A stretch of 64,000 bases of DNA from Tillandsia leiboldiana (lineage: Eukaryota > Streptophyta > Magnoliopsida > Poales > Bromeliaceae). Location of the stretch: NCBI GenBank assembly GCA_029204045.2, contig CM055065.1:9492521-9556520 (forward strand). The letters are read 5' to 3'. The position numbers and the translations under genes were made by a program. This document shows, piece after piece, positions 41,259-53,587 of the stretch (its first letter is position 1; each line of letters starts with the position of its first letter). The notes under the pieces were generated by a model, which saw only the letters and a list, made by a program, of their open reading frames with translations, was not told the DNA's origin and ran no database searches.

Positions 41259-44200
41259 GATTAAGATGGTATCAGAGCGAAACGGCATCAACCACGATTT
41301 TTTATTGAAATATATGTCCAACATCCACCAAGTACAACATCACATGCGATTGACCTATGGAATAACCTAAGTCTTAGATACGCGAGAGTGAGGGATTGAT
41401 GCGAATTTATTCTCGATTTAGCTCGGGTATTGTGCTAGTGAAGTCGTGTTGTTTGGTTGTACTTGTGTGTGCAAGTTTGCCTTGTACTAAGTTTACGGAA
41501 GGCGGAAAGGATGATGGGGACGAGGCCGACCACCACCGGGTCCTTGATGGTTGCTGGAAATTCGTTGATTAGGCAACCGGCTCAAGACATGGTGGGTGAG
41601 TTGGCGGTGTTCGTGCACAAGGTGCGATTAATAGCGCAACAGATTGTTGCGCTGGTTTTGGTATTCCAGACCCTTTCCCCTATGTCGGTCGTCCTTGTCG
41701 TCGTTAGTATCGGTGACAGGTGGTGTTAATTTTGCTGCGACGCCCTTGAGGTCACCGCAGCAGGATTTGCACAAGGATAGGAGACAGTGCCCTCGAATGT
41801 TCCTTCGGCAGTGGTTCCTGGACCTACGCCAGGGGCTACTGACAAGGACCCTGTGAGGGTGACTGTAGTAGTAACCTCCTCCACCCTTTCCACCTTCTTG
41901 GTAGGAAGGGATGCCACTTTTAGTGCGGGGCAGGTTCGGGTAAGGGCAGGTCTGGTAGAACTAGTGGTAGTGTAATCCTACGGTGTTTGTTTGTGTTTTG
42001 ACTGATCCGTCAGTCGTTGGTAATTGGGTAGATACCCTAGTTTGTTGCTTGGGAGGTCTCCTTCAATATCGCACGGACGCCCTTTGACCCCACGACGGGA
42101 GGAGAGGGCACTGCAGCAGACTGGTAGGAGGATTTATCCAATGGTACAGTAAGGGACGGACCTACTTGGGGACTTTGTCACAGGTATTATTGTTTGCCGC
42201 GAAAATGTCGTGGCAGGTATCGTTGGTGTAGCCTCTTGTTTAAGTTCTTACCTGTTAGGTCCTTTGGTGTCTTGGGTACAGCGAATAGTCAGCCGAATTT
42301 TATGACTGGGGCGAGGCATGGGAAAGAATGAGAGATTTCCTCTATGGTTGTTGCCCATAGTCTTGGTTGTTGTTGTGGTTACTTCGATGGCTTTGGAAAA
42401 CCTTCGTAGTAGGTTTGTGGGGTGTTCCTTGGGGTTAGGAGGAGATCACCAGGGTTTTGGTGTCTGTTCTTGCATTGAGCCGGTTAGTTTTCCCCTTGGG
42501 GGTTGGCTCTGGGTTGGGTTTTGTACACTATGTAGGGTAACCGGTTTAGACTATCCTATAGGGTAGGTAGTGCGTGATCCTTTTTATGCACACAGTGAAT
42601 CTAGGCGGATTGTCGTCGTTGAAAATTGATGTTTGATGGTTAGATAGGTGGGACATACTTGGTTGTTGGTCTGGGCTATGTTTGTTTTTAGGCGCTTTTA
42701 TTGCGGTGCGCGGAAGCGTATGCGGTTTGGTCTTGTCTAGCTCGGCGACAATCGGGGTGTTGGGTACTTATGAACTGTTGTGGACACAATCATCAAATTG
42801 GTCTTGTGGTGACTGGCACTTTAGGGTGTCTTTAAGGCTGGTACTAAGTGTAACCCGGAGACATCGATCGCTAGTTCTTTGTGGACGGAAGCGACAGGGT
42901 CTCGTAGAGACAGGTGTTGGGTTTCACTGCTAGGTTTTGGACGGGTAATCTATTTTTTATTTTTTTTTGGAGACCGATGTTTGTGGTATCCTTTAGTGGG
43001 TACATCATGGGGGTGTTCACGAATATTCAGTGTCGGTTGTACCCGTGTTCTTTGTTGGAGTTAAATCTCCGGTTTGAGCTTTGGTCTAAACTCGGGAAGG
43101 GTTACGACATACCGATCCAGTGTCTTCTGGGAAGGCAAATGTCGTGGTTGTGGGTTGAGCAAGAGGGGTTAGGCTCCCAATCATCGGTATAGTTCATTCC
43201 CAAGCAGAATGACTTGGTGGTTGTTTCCAACGGATAAAGCTGGAGGATGTGCCTATGGGCACGGTTGTGCGACTGATGACTCTGGGAGTGGAACCTACCC
43301 TGTTCAAGTAGAACGTGGAAGGCCTGTCGATCGGCATTCTTTTTAGGATTCTTGGTTAAGGCTGAGCTTCTGGGATTGGCAGGAAGGTTGCACCCGCTTT
43401 CGGTGACTGAGTGGATGTGGAAGCGGATCACCTTGGACCTTGACACCGGCCTTCATGAACATGGCATGGTCATGATGCATATTAGGCTTGGGTAGACCGG
43501 TTTCCAAAGTCGGCGTTCTTCCTGCCATTTCAATTGTCGCGGTTAAGATCGACTGGAGCAAGTGTAGGTCAACGGGATCTGTTGACTACATAGAGTTCCG
43601 ACATCGGTCACTTTCAACAAGAATACCCGGTATGCATCTCATTTTTTTAAGGGGTAAACCTTATAGTAGGTCTTGGAGATGAAACCTACCTTTTGTTTTG
43701 CTTGTCACCTCGGAGGGACGGACAGTCGGAGCGGGCGATCCAGGGTAGCGGATATGCTTCGAGCTAGTGGCCTCGAGTTGGTGACGGATGGTTTCATTGC
43801 CTATCAGGGTAGAGTTACTTGTAGTTAGTGACCAGGCTTATTTTTTTGGCACCTCATGGGGCTTTGTGAGGGCGTTAGTGTTGTTTCCTCTCATTGTTGG
43901 GTTGTTATGGGTGAGCATGGGCTCGTCGGTCCGGATTTGGTGGTAGAACTGTGGTGTCTCGATGCATCGCGAGACTTTTATTGCTGACCGCTCTGAGCCG
44001 TCAGAAGTGATATGCGGACCAGTGGCATTGTGACTTGGAACTCTAAGTCGGGGAGCAGGTTTGTTGAGGTTAGTTCCAGCCAAGGGGAGTAGGTTTGCTG
44101 AGGTTAGTTCCAGCCAAGAGGGAGGTTTGCGAGGCAAGTTGAGCCCGTAGTTTGTTTGAAATCTTGGGGCGGAATTGTCCGATAGCATATCGTTCAGGAT

Positions 44201-44467
44201 TACCACCAAGTTCCGACTGGGTATTTAAGGTGTTCCACGTGTCAATGCTTCGGAGGTAGCATTTTGACCACGATGCGGATCTTGGCACGTGAGAATGGGT
44301 AGATATGTACACGACCATTTCTCTACGTATCGGTATAGTGGAGCAATCATGAGGAACGTGAAGCTACGTGGGAATTAGAATCGGTAATGAGAGAGTGTTT
44401 TCCCGAATTGTTTTTCGGGGGCGTTAGTTAAGTTTCGAGTACAAAACTTCTTTTAATGGGGGTGTGA
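41259..44467 (+). pseudogene. G2: heavily decayed Tekay-type chromovirus internal region
   Basis: Starts with a primer binding site (TGGTATCAGAGC at 41267-41278). No long ORF remains, but gypsy landmarks survive in order. There is a stretch near 41500 that may be the start of gag. GKANVV of the RNase H-integrase linker is at about 43130, and VEPTLFK at about 43285 corresponds to G1's VQPTLLE. VFHVSMLRR is at about 44235, and a chromodomain end (EATWELESVMRECFPELF) at about 44365-44420. It ends with a purine tract (AATGGGGGTG) before the 3' LTR. It is far older than G1. Confidence 0.7.
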
Positions 44468-45068
44468 TGTAATAACACTGCTTTCCTTTAGTTCTTGATT
44501 ATGGAATAAAGCTAGTTTTTAGGTAAATTCTTGGTTTTGGTTTGTGTGTATTTTTGTGTGGTTAGTACCGTAACACTGTAGAACTCGTTAAACGGAGAAC
44601 GACGGTGCGATCGGATTGAAAATCCGACTTACGGATCTTCCGGAATGAGATTTTGATGTTAACGGGTCCGAAAAGGTAAGTTTCGGGATACCCATTAAGG
44701 CTTTCGGTGCATCGAGATCCACACTAGCAATTATGGGATGTTTCGGTGGTTGAGCACGCTTATCGAGAAAATTTGTTAAAAAACTGTTAAAGATCTGTTA
44801 AAGATCTATTAAAAATATGTTAAAGTTCTCTTATAAATATCATGGTTATGAGACTTTTTACGTACACAAAAAAATAAAAGAGAAAATCCTAATTTTGGTT
44901 ATTCTCAAAGACTTTTAAAGATCGGGTTCTTCTTCTTCCTCGTTGTGCATGCCGGAGACCGAGGTCGAAAACGTCGCCACCACCAGAGACCGGATCCAAA
45001 ATCACCATCGTTGCCGGAGATCGTAGTTGCATCGTCTTCCCTGTCTGAGCAAGGTTAGCGATCGTTAG
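44468..45068 (+). repeat. 3' LTR of G2, 5' part (family F)
   Basis: Begins TGTAATAACACTG. It shares the CGACTTACGGATCTTCCGGA block with the solo LTR at 35642-38062 and the same downstream leader (GGTTAGCG). It is cut at 45069 by a family T LTR fragment. Confidence 0.7.
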
Positions 45069-45781
45069 TGTCACGCCCCGGGGTCGAAACTGTGACCCGG
45101 GCCCGCCAACAGATCCGCCACCCATACGAGAAGCCCCGTATAGACGAAGCGTCAACCTGCAAAAAGAAGGATACTATATCTATATAGATATCAGAGCTGA
45201 AAAAAAATAAACTACTGAAATAAGAAATAATACAACTCCAAAAGTACAAGTCTGAACCTCACTACAAAAGTCTCTCAAAAATAACTAACAATAATAATCC
45301 AGCAGACTGTACTACTAAGCTCCAAAAATGGGTACAGCTATACTCCAAGGACGGGTAGGGAACTAGCTCGCGACTCCCTCACCTCGATCAGCAACAGAAG
45401 GGTCAGCAACTGGAGCAGCAAGAACCGGAAAAGGGGTCCCTGGGAAAAGTCACCACGGCGGGTGTGAGAACTACATCCCACAGTAGTTCTCAGTGGGTAC
45501 CGCTACCAAGCCCGACGGTCTGCCCACTAAGTCTACTAGAGGCATAAGATAACAGGAAACCGCACTAATGCAAAGATAAGCTGGAAAGAAATCTACAGCT
45601 ATCATGCCTCTATCTACAATGCTCAAAGGGTGATACAGATGAAAATGATGCATCGACTCTAACCCAAATACTCAATCAACCCAATCACAGTGACTGCCAC
45701 ATGGGGTCCCGTCAAACCTGTGTCCACCTACTGCCACACATCTACAAGACGACGGGACTTACGTAGGACGTCAGTGACTGC
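45069..45781 (-). repeat. Family T LTR fragment (3' end)
   Basis: Begins TGTCACGCCCCGGGGTCG and follows 18720-19600 closely, ending at GTCAGTGACTGC. The rest of the LTR is missing. No target duplication is found. It contains no gene. Confidence 0.75.
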
Positions 45782-46636
45782 TGTAATATCATAGATTTTG
45801 TAACACTTAATACCTCCTGCTAATAAAGTTTTCGTTTAATGTAATTAACGTAACGGGTTTACTTAAGTCGTTAATTCGGATGTGCGGGTATTTTTCTGCG
45901 ATAGAGCTCGGAAAACGGAGAATGGCAGTGCGAACGGATCCGGATTCCGACTTACGGAACTCCCGGAAAGGGGTAGAAAGTGATCGCAATGGCCAGGGGT
46001 GCATCGAAATCCGCGTAAGTGATTTGGCACGCTTTCCGAGGAAAAAGATAGAATTATCTTTAAGGAATTATCCTGAAGGATCTAAAATGAGGAATTAATT
46101 AATTGGAGAATTAATTAATTGGGGAATTAATTAATTAAGGAATTAATTAATTGGGAATTTTAAAATACCCAAAGTGGTTATTGTCGTACGAAAAGATATT
46201 TCGTTATCTTCTCCCGAAAGAAAGAGAGAGAAAAAGAAAAAGAAAGACGAAACCCTAACCGGAGGAAACAAGAAGAAAGGCGAAACCCTAATCGGAAGAG
46301 AACAGTGGAGAAGAAGGTGAAAGCTAAAGGATCCAAACCCTCCCGACGAACGCGCCAAAACCGGAAGCGAGAATGGATAGCCGTCTCCTACGATTAGAGG
46401 TAAACTAATTTTATTTTGGTATAGTTTCGCTCGATTTTTGGGTATCGGTCTTTCATGAAGTTTAGGAGTAGCTGTTTGCTACCCAACGTGTCACGCCGCG
46501 AAGTCCTAAGGCGTCGCCGCGCGACCGTAATGCGCGCCACGCGGGGACGGTGCCCGCGCGACCGCGGCTAGAGCCGCGCGGGATCAAGCTCCACGCGTGG
46601 CCGCAGCTAGGGTAAACGCCGCGCGGGGCCAGTGCC
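45782..46636 (+). repeat. Family F-like LTR fragment (5' end)
   Basis: Begins TGTAATATCATAG and contains the AGAGCTCGGAAAACGGAGAA and CCGACTTACGGAACTCCCGG blocks of family F. It then has AATTAATTAATTGG repeats (46093-46152), a purine-rich leader and a GC-rich end (46490-46640). It is broken where the truncated SireC LTR begins. No gene is seen. Confidence 0.6.
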
Positions 46637-47379
46637 CGCGCGGCCGAAAATCCAAATAGCCGTCATTTTCATATATCATCTTTTACGACTCTAGATCCAC
46701 ATATAGAGAAGAAAGGAAATCATTAGAGAATACTCTATGTTTCTTCATCTATAATTGATTAGTTTGATTCTAGGTTTTCATACTCACATCTTGAGTTGAA
46801 TCAAACTAATGAATACTTAGATGGTATTTCCGATCTATCTTTGATCTAAGTATTCGGCGGATCATCACCACCAAAAACAACGATTTACCCCAAAAATCGG
46901 CGCGTGGATTCGCGTGTCCTTGTGGATTCAAGGTTCAACCGCTCTCGTGGATTCGGAGCGAGGCACGTTCGTGGATTCGAAGGGTGCTATTGGGTGAAGA
47001 CCGTGGATTCGGTCGGACGTCGTGGATTCGACGTTGGACGCCGTGGATTCGGCGTTGGGCGCAGATCGTGGATTCGAGAAGCGTCGTGGAGCGAGCGGAG
47101 AAGATCCTCTAGGAGCGTATGGAAAAGGTTGAGTCGTAAGTGTGTACGGTAAATCACCTTGTACGTGTTTTAATTCTAGTGGATTTATGCCGTGTTATCG
47201 GTCCCGTGGTTTTTTACTCCGGTGATGGAGTTTTCCACGTAAAAATCTTGCGTATTATTTTTATTTCCGCATTGGGTTTTTATCGCAACGATTTTTGAGT
47301 GTTTATACATTTACACCTATTCACCCCCCTCTAGGTGTTTTTTTTCCCTATTTAGATCCGTATTACATATAACCCAACA
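46637..47379 (+). repeat. 5' LTR of SireC (3' portion)
   Basis: Matches 56434-57174 almost base for base and ends ACCCAACA. It keeps the TGGATT-loop hairpins (46901-47085) but has lost U3 with its palindromes and TATA box, so it should not drive transcription itself. Confidence 0.88.
46901..47085 (+). other. Constant-loop hairpin series in SireC 5' LTR
   Basis: Eight successive TGGATT loops: arms CGCG/CGCG, CCTTG/CAAGG, CTCTCG/CGGAG, TTCG/CGAA, GACCG/CGGTC, ACGTCG/CGACGT, ACGCCG/CGGCGT and TCG/CGA. The 3' LTR copy is 56693-56885; SireD has the equivalent at 57362-57560 on the minus strand. Confidence 0.7.
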
Positions 47380-47381
47380 AG

Positions 47382-47393
47382 TGGTATCAGAGC
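47382..47393 (+). other. Primer binding site of SireC
   Basis: TGGTATCAGAGC, 2 nt after the 5' LTR, complementary to initiator Met-tRNA. Confidence 0.93.
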
Positions 47394-47412
47394 GGGAATA
47401 GGGTTGTAAACA

Positions 47413-49434
47413 ATGGTTGAAGGTGGAAACATCAACCGACCCCCGTTCTTCGATGGAACAAATTATGCGTACTGGAAAGTGCGGATGAAAGCCTTTTTAA
47501 TTTCCATCGACGAACGGGTGTCGCAATCAATTGAATTAGGATGGTCTAATCCAACTGAATTTATTGGTGATGTTCACACCTTAAAACCTAGGTCGAAATG
47601 GACCAAGGAAGAGTTAGATTAAACTTCTTACAATGGCAAGGGAATTAATGCTATTTTTAATGCCTTATCTCAAACTGAATTCTCTCGCGTCTCGGCATGT
47701 GAGACTGCGAAAGAAATCTGGGATGTTCTTCAGGTTACACATGAGGGAACTAACCTCGTGAAGATTCAGAAACTGCAAATGCTTACGAGCAAGTTTGACT
47801 CTATCTTGATGGTAGAAAATGAATCTTTCACGGACTACTATACACGATTGCAAGATATCGTAAACTCATGTGCTAACCTGGGAGAGAAGATTCCAGAATT
47901 TAAGATTGTAAGAAAGATCTTAAGAACTCTTCCTGAACGATTTCGCCCAAAGGTTACTGCCATTGAAACTATTAAACACCCGGACGAAATACGTGTAGAA
48001 GAATTAGTTGGTTCATTACAAACTTATGAAATGACATTTACTACTAACAATTCTTCTGGAAAGGCATCCACTTCTAAGTCTTCAGGTTATGCGTTGAAAA
48101 CAACTAAGGAAGAAGACGCGGATACATCCTCCTCAGACGATGACGAGAACCTTTCTATGGAGGAATTTGAGAAGTAGCTCGCTCTCTTGACAAGGAAGTT
48201 TCGCCGCAACTTTTGAAGGGGTAATTCAAGCAAATCTCCATCCTTCGGAAAGTCGAACAAAGGCAAGGGTACTTCAAGTTACAAGTCAAGAAAGCAAGAG
48301 AACTTCTCAAAGGATAAGAAAAGTTCAGAAGGACAACTACAATGCTTCAAATGTCGAGGCTACGGGCACATTGCAACGGAGTGTCCTAACAAGTATCCGG
48401 CAAAGAAGAAGGCGATGCAAGTCGTCACTTGGGATGACAACTCAACGTCAAATGAGTCGTCTTCGAGTGATGAAGAAAAGAGCTCCACCGCATTCCACGC
48501 GTCCGTATCTTCACCCTTCATGTGCTTTATGGCAAGTACATCCGAGTCGTTGTCCAACTCCACTGTTGAAAAGAATGCAACGGACAATGAATCGGATGAT
48601 TCGGAAGGTGAAGATTTTGCTCTAGCCTATCACAGATCTTTACGGGATTTAAAGAAACCGGCTAAGCAAAACAAGGGGTTGAGAGGGAGATTGCAGGATC
48701 TCGAAGAAGAAGTAAAAAGGGTAACTTCTCTCTCGACCGATCTTGAAGTGGAAAGGGATAATCTGATAAAGGCAAATGTTTCCCTTCAAAAGTCCAATGA
48801 GCAACTCGAGAAGAACTATATAGATATGGTGAACAAAGCGAACTATTTCTTGAAGCTCTACGGCGAGGCCCGACGGGAAAAATTGGAAATGACAGAGACC
48901 ATTTGCCAACTCAAGGATGACTTACAGCAATTTTCTTTTGGAAGGAGCAAGTTGGATAAACTTCTTGGTCTTGGTCAAACAAACAAGTTCGGCCTCGGAT
49001 ACAATCGAACTGAAGACAATTTTAGTTCGGTTGGGACAGTCTTTGTGCCTCAGTCGGTATCTCCTCCTCCGACACAGGAAATCATGACAACCAACGACAA
49101 CAAGCCTACTTCATCCTCTTCAGAATCGTCAAGCACAAAGGTATGTTTTCGTTGTAATTTTGCAGGGCACATTGAAAGAAATTGCAAGATTGGAGCTCAA
49201 AGATCAAATCAACCACATCTTGCAACTACTACCAATAAGTTCACTCCCCGGAATTCAAAGAAGGATTTTCCTAAAGAAAAGGACATTGGTAGTACTTCAA
49301 ATAAGACGATGACAAAAGAAAAAGACCAATCATGCAAGACGTCTTCATCAAGGAAAACTTCTCAACCATTGCCAACATACTCCAAAACTCAAAAGGTTTG
49401 GGTATGCAAAGGTGAAACCCCTCCTTGTCTTTAA
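47413..49434 (+). pseudogene. gag: Sirevirus Gag of SireC, three in-frame stops
   Basis: One frame of 674 codons from the ATG at 47413, interrupted by TAA at 47620, TAG at 48175 (Gln in SireA) and TGA near 48214 (Trp in SireA). The N-terminal copia Gag region (DGTNYAYWKVRMKAFL) is followed by CCHC knuckle 1 at residue ~311 (C-FK-C-RGYG-H-IATE-C). A coiled-coil region lies at roughly residues 400-510, and knuckle 2 at ~578 (C-FR-C-NFAG-H-IERN-C). The layout is the same as in SireA, with substantial sequence divergence between the knuckles. It is not translatable as a whole. Confidence 0.9.
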
Positions 49435-49498
49435 TCGTTCTACGATTAAATCTTGTGTAGTTTATGTAGACTATTTTCTTTTCTTCTTTTTCTTTTGG

Positions 49499-51949
49499 CC
49501 GACCCGTCAACCATCTTTGGGAGGTAAATGGTATATTTTTTTATTGGTTGATGATTTCTCTCGGTTTTCTTGGGTAGCATTTTTAAAAGAGAAAGCTGAT
49601 ACGTTTGACTCTTTTCATGAGATTTGCCATCGTATTATGATTGAAAAGAATGAAAAGATTATTCGTGTTAGAAGTGATAGAGGTGGAGAATTCATTAATT
49701 CAAAATTCATTGACTTTTGTACTTCAAACGGTATTAAGCATGAATTCTCTGCACCCTATACACCTCAACAGAATGGTGTTGTCGAGCGCAAGAACAGGGT
49801 TGTTCAAGAGATGGCGCGTGTGATGCTTCATAGCCGGAATTTACCGCTACATTTTTGGGCTGAAGCTGTGAACACCGCTGTCTATGTCATTAATCGAGTG
49901 TTCTTGCGCCCGGGAACGTTAAATACACCATATGAACTATGGTGTGGTAGAAAACCCAACATCAAATATTTTCGCATCTTCGGGAGTCGGTGTTACATTT
50001 TACGTGACCGTGAAAACCTTGGAAAGTTTGACTCACGAAGTGACGAAGGGATTTTCTTGGGGTATTCTACTAATAGTAACTTGGAATCTAAGACGATCGT
50101 AGAATCTATAAATGTTAAAGTAGATGAAGCTTTTCACTTTGGATCTGGAAAATCTACCCTCGATATCTCTCTAGATGATGATTCTCCTGCTAGTGCATCT
50201 TCTCATGATAATACTTCCAATATTAATGATGCATCTAATGGCTCTTCTAGTTTATCTGATGTGCAGGAATCATCTCATGTATCTCCGAGTACTCCGTTTC
50301 AACAAACGTTACGAATCTCCAAGGATCATCCGGAATCGAATATTATTGGAGATCCACAAGAAGGAGTCAGAACTCGGAGGCAGTTGGTTTGTGGATTCGC
50401 TTGCTACGTATCTTTAATCGAACCAAAGAACATAGATGAAGCTCTTCAGGATGACTACTGGATTAAAGCAATGCAGGAAGAGCTCCATCAATTTGAGCGA
50501 AATAAAGTCTGGGAATTAACGAAGCCTCCACAGCAACACAATGTGATAGGTACCAAATATATCTTCAAGAACAAGAAAAATGAGGATGGTACTATCATCA
50601 GGAACAAGGCACGATTAGTTGCTCAAGGCTACTCTCAAGTAGAAGGTATAGACTTTGACGAAACATTCGCCCCTGTAGCTAGACTCGAGTCCATTCGTAT
50701 ACTGTTTGCTATTGCTTGTCATTTTAAAATCAAATTATTTCAAATGGACGTTAAGAGCGCATTTCTAAATGGGTTTTTAAATGAGGAAGTTTATGTGGCT
50801 CAACCGAAAGGTTTTGTAGATCATAAACAACCTAACCATGTTTTTCGTTTGAAAAAGGCTCTTTACGGTCTGAAACAAGCACCGCGAGCATGGTACGAAA
50901 GGTTAACAAAGCACCTTTTGGAGAAGGGTTATACTCGAGGGGGAGCTGACAGGACTCTCTTTGTGAAGCATTATCAAAACAATTTCATTGTAGCACAAAT
51001 ATATGTCGATGACATAGTATTTGGCGCAACAAGAGATAATGATGCTTCTAAATTCGCGGAGACCATGGAAAGCGAATTTTAGATGTCCATGATGGGCGAA
51101 TTAACTTATTTCCTTGGATTGCAAATTAAACAAAATGATGAAGGTATTCACTTGAGTCAATCCAAGTATGCAATGGAGTTGGTTAAAAAGTTTGATCTTG
51201 AAAATTGTAAAGATTTTCCAACTCCAATGGGAACTAGCCACAAGGGATTTGGAAGTGAATCACATAGTGAGAATGTAGACGAGAAACTGTATAGAAGTAT
51301 GATTGGAAGTCTACTTTACCTCACGGCTAGTCGCCCGGATATATCTTTTGGTGTTGGGATCTGCGCGAGATATCAATCTGCACCAAAGGAGGTTCACCTG
51401 AAAGCGGTGAAAAGGATCATCCGGTACATCAAAGGATCAATTAATTTCGGAATTTGGTATCCTATGGGAACAAGTCTGGATATTGTTGGATACTCAAATG
51501 CCGATTGGGCAGGATCAGTGGATGATCTGAAAAGCACGAGTGGTGCATGCTTCTATCTTGGCCATTGCCTTGTTGCATGGCACATTAAAAATTAGAATTG
51601 CATAGTACTCTCGACTGCCGAAGCGGAATACATTTCAGCTGGAAGTTGCTCAACTCAACTCATTTGGATGAAAAGCGTATTGAGCGACTTCCGCATTTCA
51701 GCATCTTCGGTAACAATTCTTTGTGACAACACAACTGCAATTAACATTTCAAAAAACCCTGTGTTGCACTCTAGAACAAAACATATTGAACTTAGATATC
51801 ATTTTCTTAGAGAGCTAGTTGAATCAAATACTCTTCAACTTTCATATATTTCAACTGAGGATCAATTAGCTGACATTCTAACAAAACCTTTGGATCAAAA
51901 ACATTTTATTCATTTGCGAAAAGCAATTGGAATGCTTTCCTTGAAATAA
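49499..51949 (+). pseudogene. pol: Ty1/copia Pol of SireC, N-terminally deleted, two in-frame stops
   Basis: A sharp joint after gag (T/C-rich 49470-49498) leads straight into PTRQPSLGGKWYIFL. Protease, the integrase zinc domain and the first catalytic Asp (DLMGP in SireB) are therefore missing. SDRGGEF and NGVVERKNR of the integrase remain, then the linker, RT (GIDFDETFAPVARLES, YVDDIVFG) and RNase H. The frame is continuous from 49499 to 51949 except for TAG at 51080 (Glu expected) and TAG at 51593 (Gln expected). It is non-functional. Confidence 0.92.
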
Positions 51950-52893
51950 ACTTCTTTTTGAAACCTTTGCTTAGGATAGGTTTTGTTTGTTCTTTGTTTT
52001 GTTTTGTTCATTATCTATGTTTGTACATAGGACATTAATTGAGCATAGATCATAATTGACTTTAATTGCATCTTTTCGCACATTTAGAAATTTATTATGC
52101 TTTTGCCATCATAATATTTCACTGTTGCAATGATCATTTATGTTAATTAAATCATCTTCTAAGTGATCAAAGTCAATTTCTCTCTCTCAATGATCTCTTG
52201 GTATAGTCATTATCTTATTTGACTGCTTAGTCGAGTATGAAATCGAGATCAATATTTGGTTGAATACTTTATATCTTAAATAATTGATAGCCAATTGAGG
52301 GGGAGTCATAGAAAAAGTAAAATGCTCAAAAGATGTGGAAAGAGTTACATCCCAATGAGGAGTGTGAAAACTACCACCACATGGAGGAAAGAGCTACCAC
52401 CTCGGTCGTCCGAGTATTGTGTGCAGCTACCACATGTATACCAAGCATGGTTGTTCAAATTTTGATTAAGTAAAATGCATGTTGAAATACTTGACTTCGT
52501 CAAAATTTCAAGGTTGGTATAAGGTGGGTTTTTAAAGAAAGATGCTCAAAGAGCCACTCTCTTCAACAGATTGTCTAGATACATTATCTACTATATTTGG
52601 GATTTCAAACATCTATTGATCTTTGTATTTCATTTTCTTTACTGAATTGATGATTTGATAAAGGCATTACTCATAAGATCAAGTTAGATGTAATTGAAGG
52701 TGTTCAACTTTAAGGGATTTAATTTTTGTAAATTTTCGTTTCATTTTTGGATATTATTGATAGATTTGGCATAATCTAATTCTTGTTGTATGAAACGATG
52801 ATTTTTGTTTAAAGTTGATACACATTTGTGCTTACAATCTTTTTCTGGTTTTTCTTGAATTTCTCTGAAATTTTCTAAAGAAAAAGTTGGAGC
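51950..52893 (+). other. SireC spacer between pol and env-like module
   Basis: Non-coding and AT-rich. It holds the conserved post-pol block at 52323-52556 (GGAAAGAG repeats, GCTC-AAA-GAGC hairpin). No ORF is shared with the SireB or SireD spacer. Confidence 0.65.
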
Positions 52894-53062
52894 CGATCCG
52901 GATCGGGCAAGATGATCCGGATCCCGAACGCAGGTTTTCTTCTGCGGGCTGACGATCCGGATTGGACCTGCCGATCCGGATCCCGAACGCAGTTTCTCAC
53001 TGCGGGTAGCCGATCCGGATCGCAGTCATGAACTGATCCGGATCGCGGCTAGGTTTTATAAA
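52894..53062 (+). promoter_or_regulatory. Internal promoter candidate of env-like gene (SireC)
   Basis: An array of GATCCGGATC palindromes (about 52894, 52914, 52953, 52972, 53010, 53034), several followed by CCCGAAC exactly as in the LTR U3 array (56041-56330). It ends in a TATAAA box at 53057-53062. The arrangement repeats that of the LTR promoter on a smaller scale. Promoter activity is inferred. Confidence 0.6.
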
Positions 53063-53178
53063 GAACAAAAGGGTTTTGATTTCTTTTACTCCAATCTTTT
53101 GTTCCAAAGTTTCCAGAGCCTCTCTCTCTAGATTTCATTCTTCCTGGAAGCTTTCAAACTCAAGTTCTTCAACTCCAA

Positions 53179-53563
53179 GTAAGTTTTATTGATCAAAATC
53201 TCGGTTTTTCACCGTTTTTCTCTTTTCTTCCTCAAACGTGATGAATTTCTTGGATCAACTTTGTTTGTGGATGGTTTTTGATCAAATTTCTTTTGAAATA
53301 AGAACTCTGGGTAGATTAGTTTTGATTATATGCTAAGTATTCTCCTGATTAACGGATTTTTAGGCTTCGATTTCTAAAATTTCGGTTTTAGGGCATATAA
53401 TAAGGATTTTTGAAAATCATGCAATTGATCTATTTTTAAAAGTCCTTTTGCAAAACTAATTTGATTCTTAGTCTCTCTACATGATTATGATTGTTTGGGT
53501 ACAATTTTTCAAATTTTTGAAAATTAACAATTTTTCATGTGTTCTTGAGTTGGTCTTCACAGG
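53179..53563 (+). other. Probable 5'-UTR intron of env-like gene (SireC)
   Basis: Donor CAA|GTAAGT at 53179, acceptor TTGGTCTTCACAG ending at 53563, 25 bp before the env-like ATG. It is 385 bp and AT-rich, with equivalents in SireB (12448-12830) and SireD (60591-60972). Confidence 0.55.
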
Positions 53564-53587
53564 ATACATTTTTCACTAGCAATCAAA

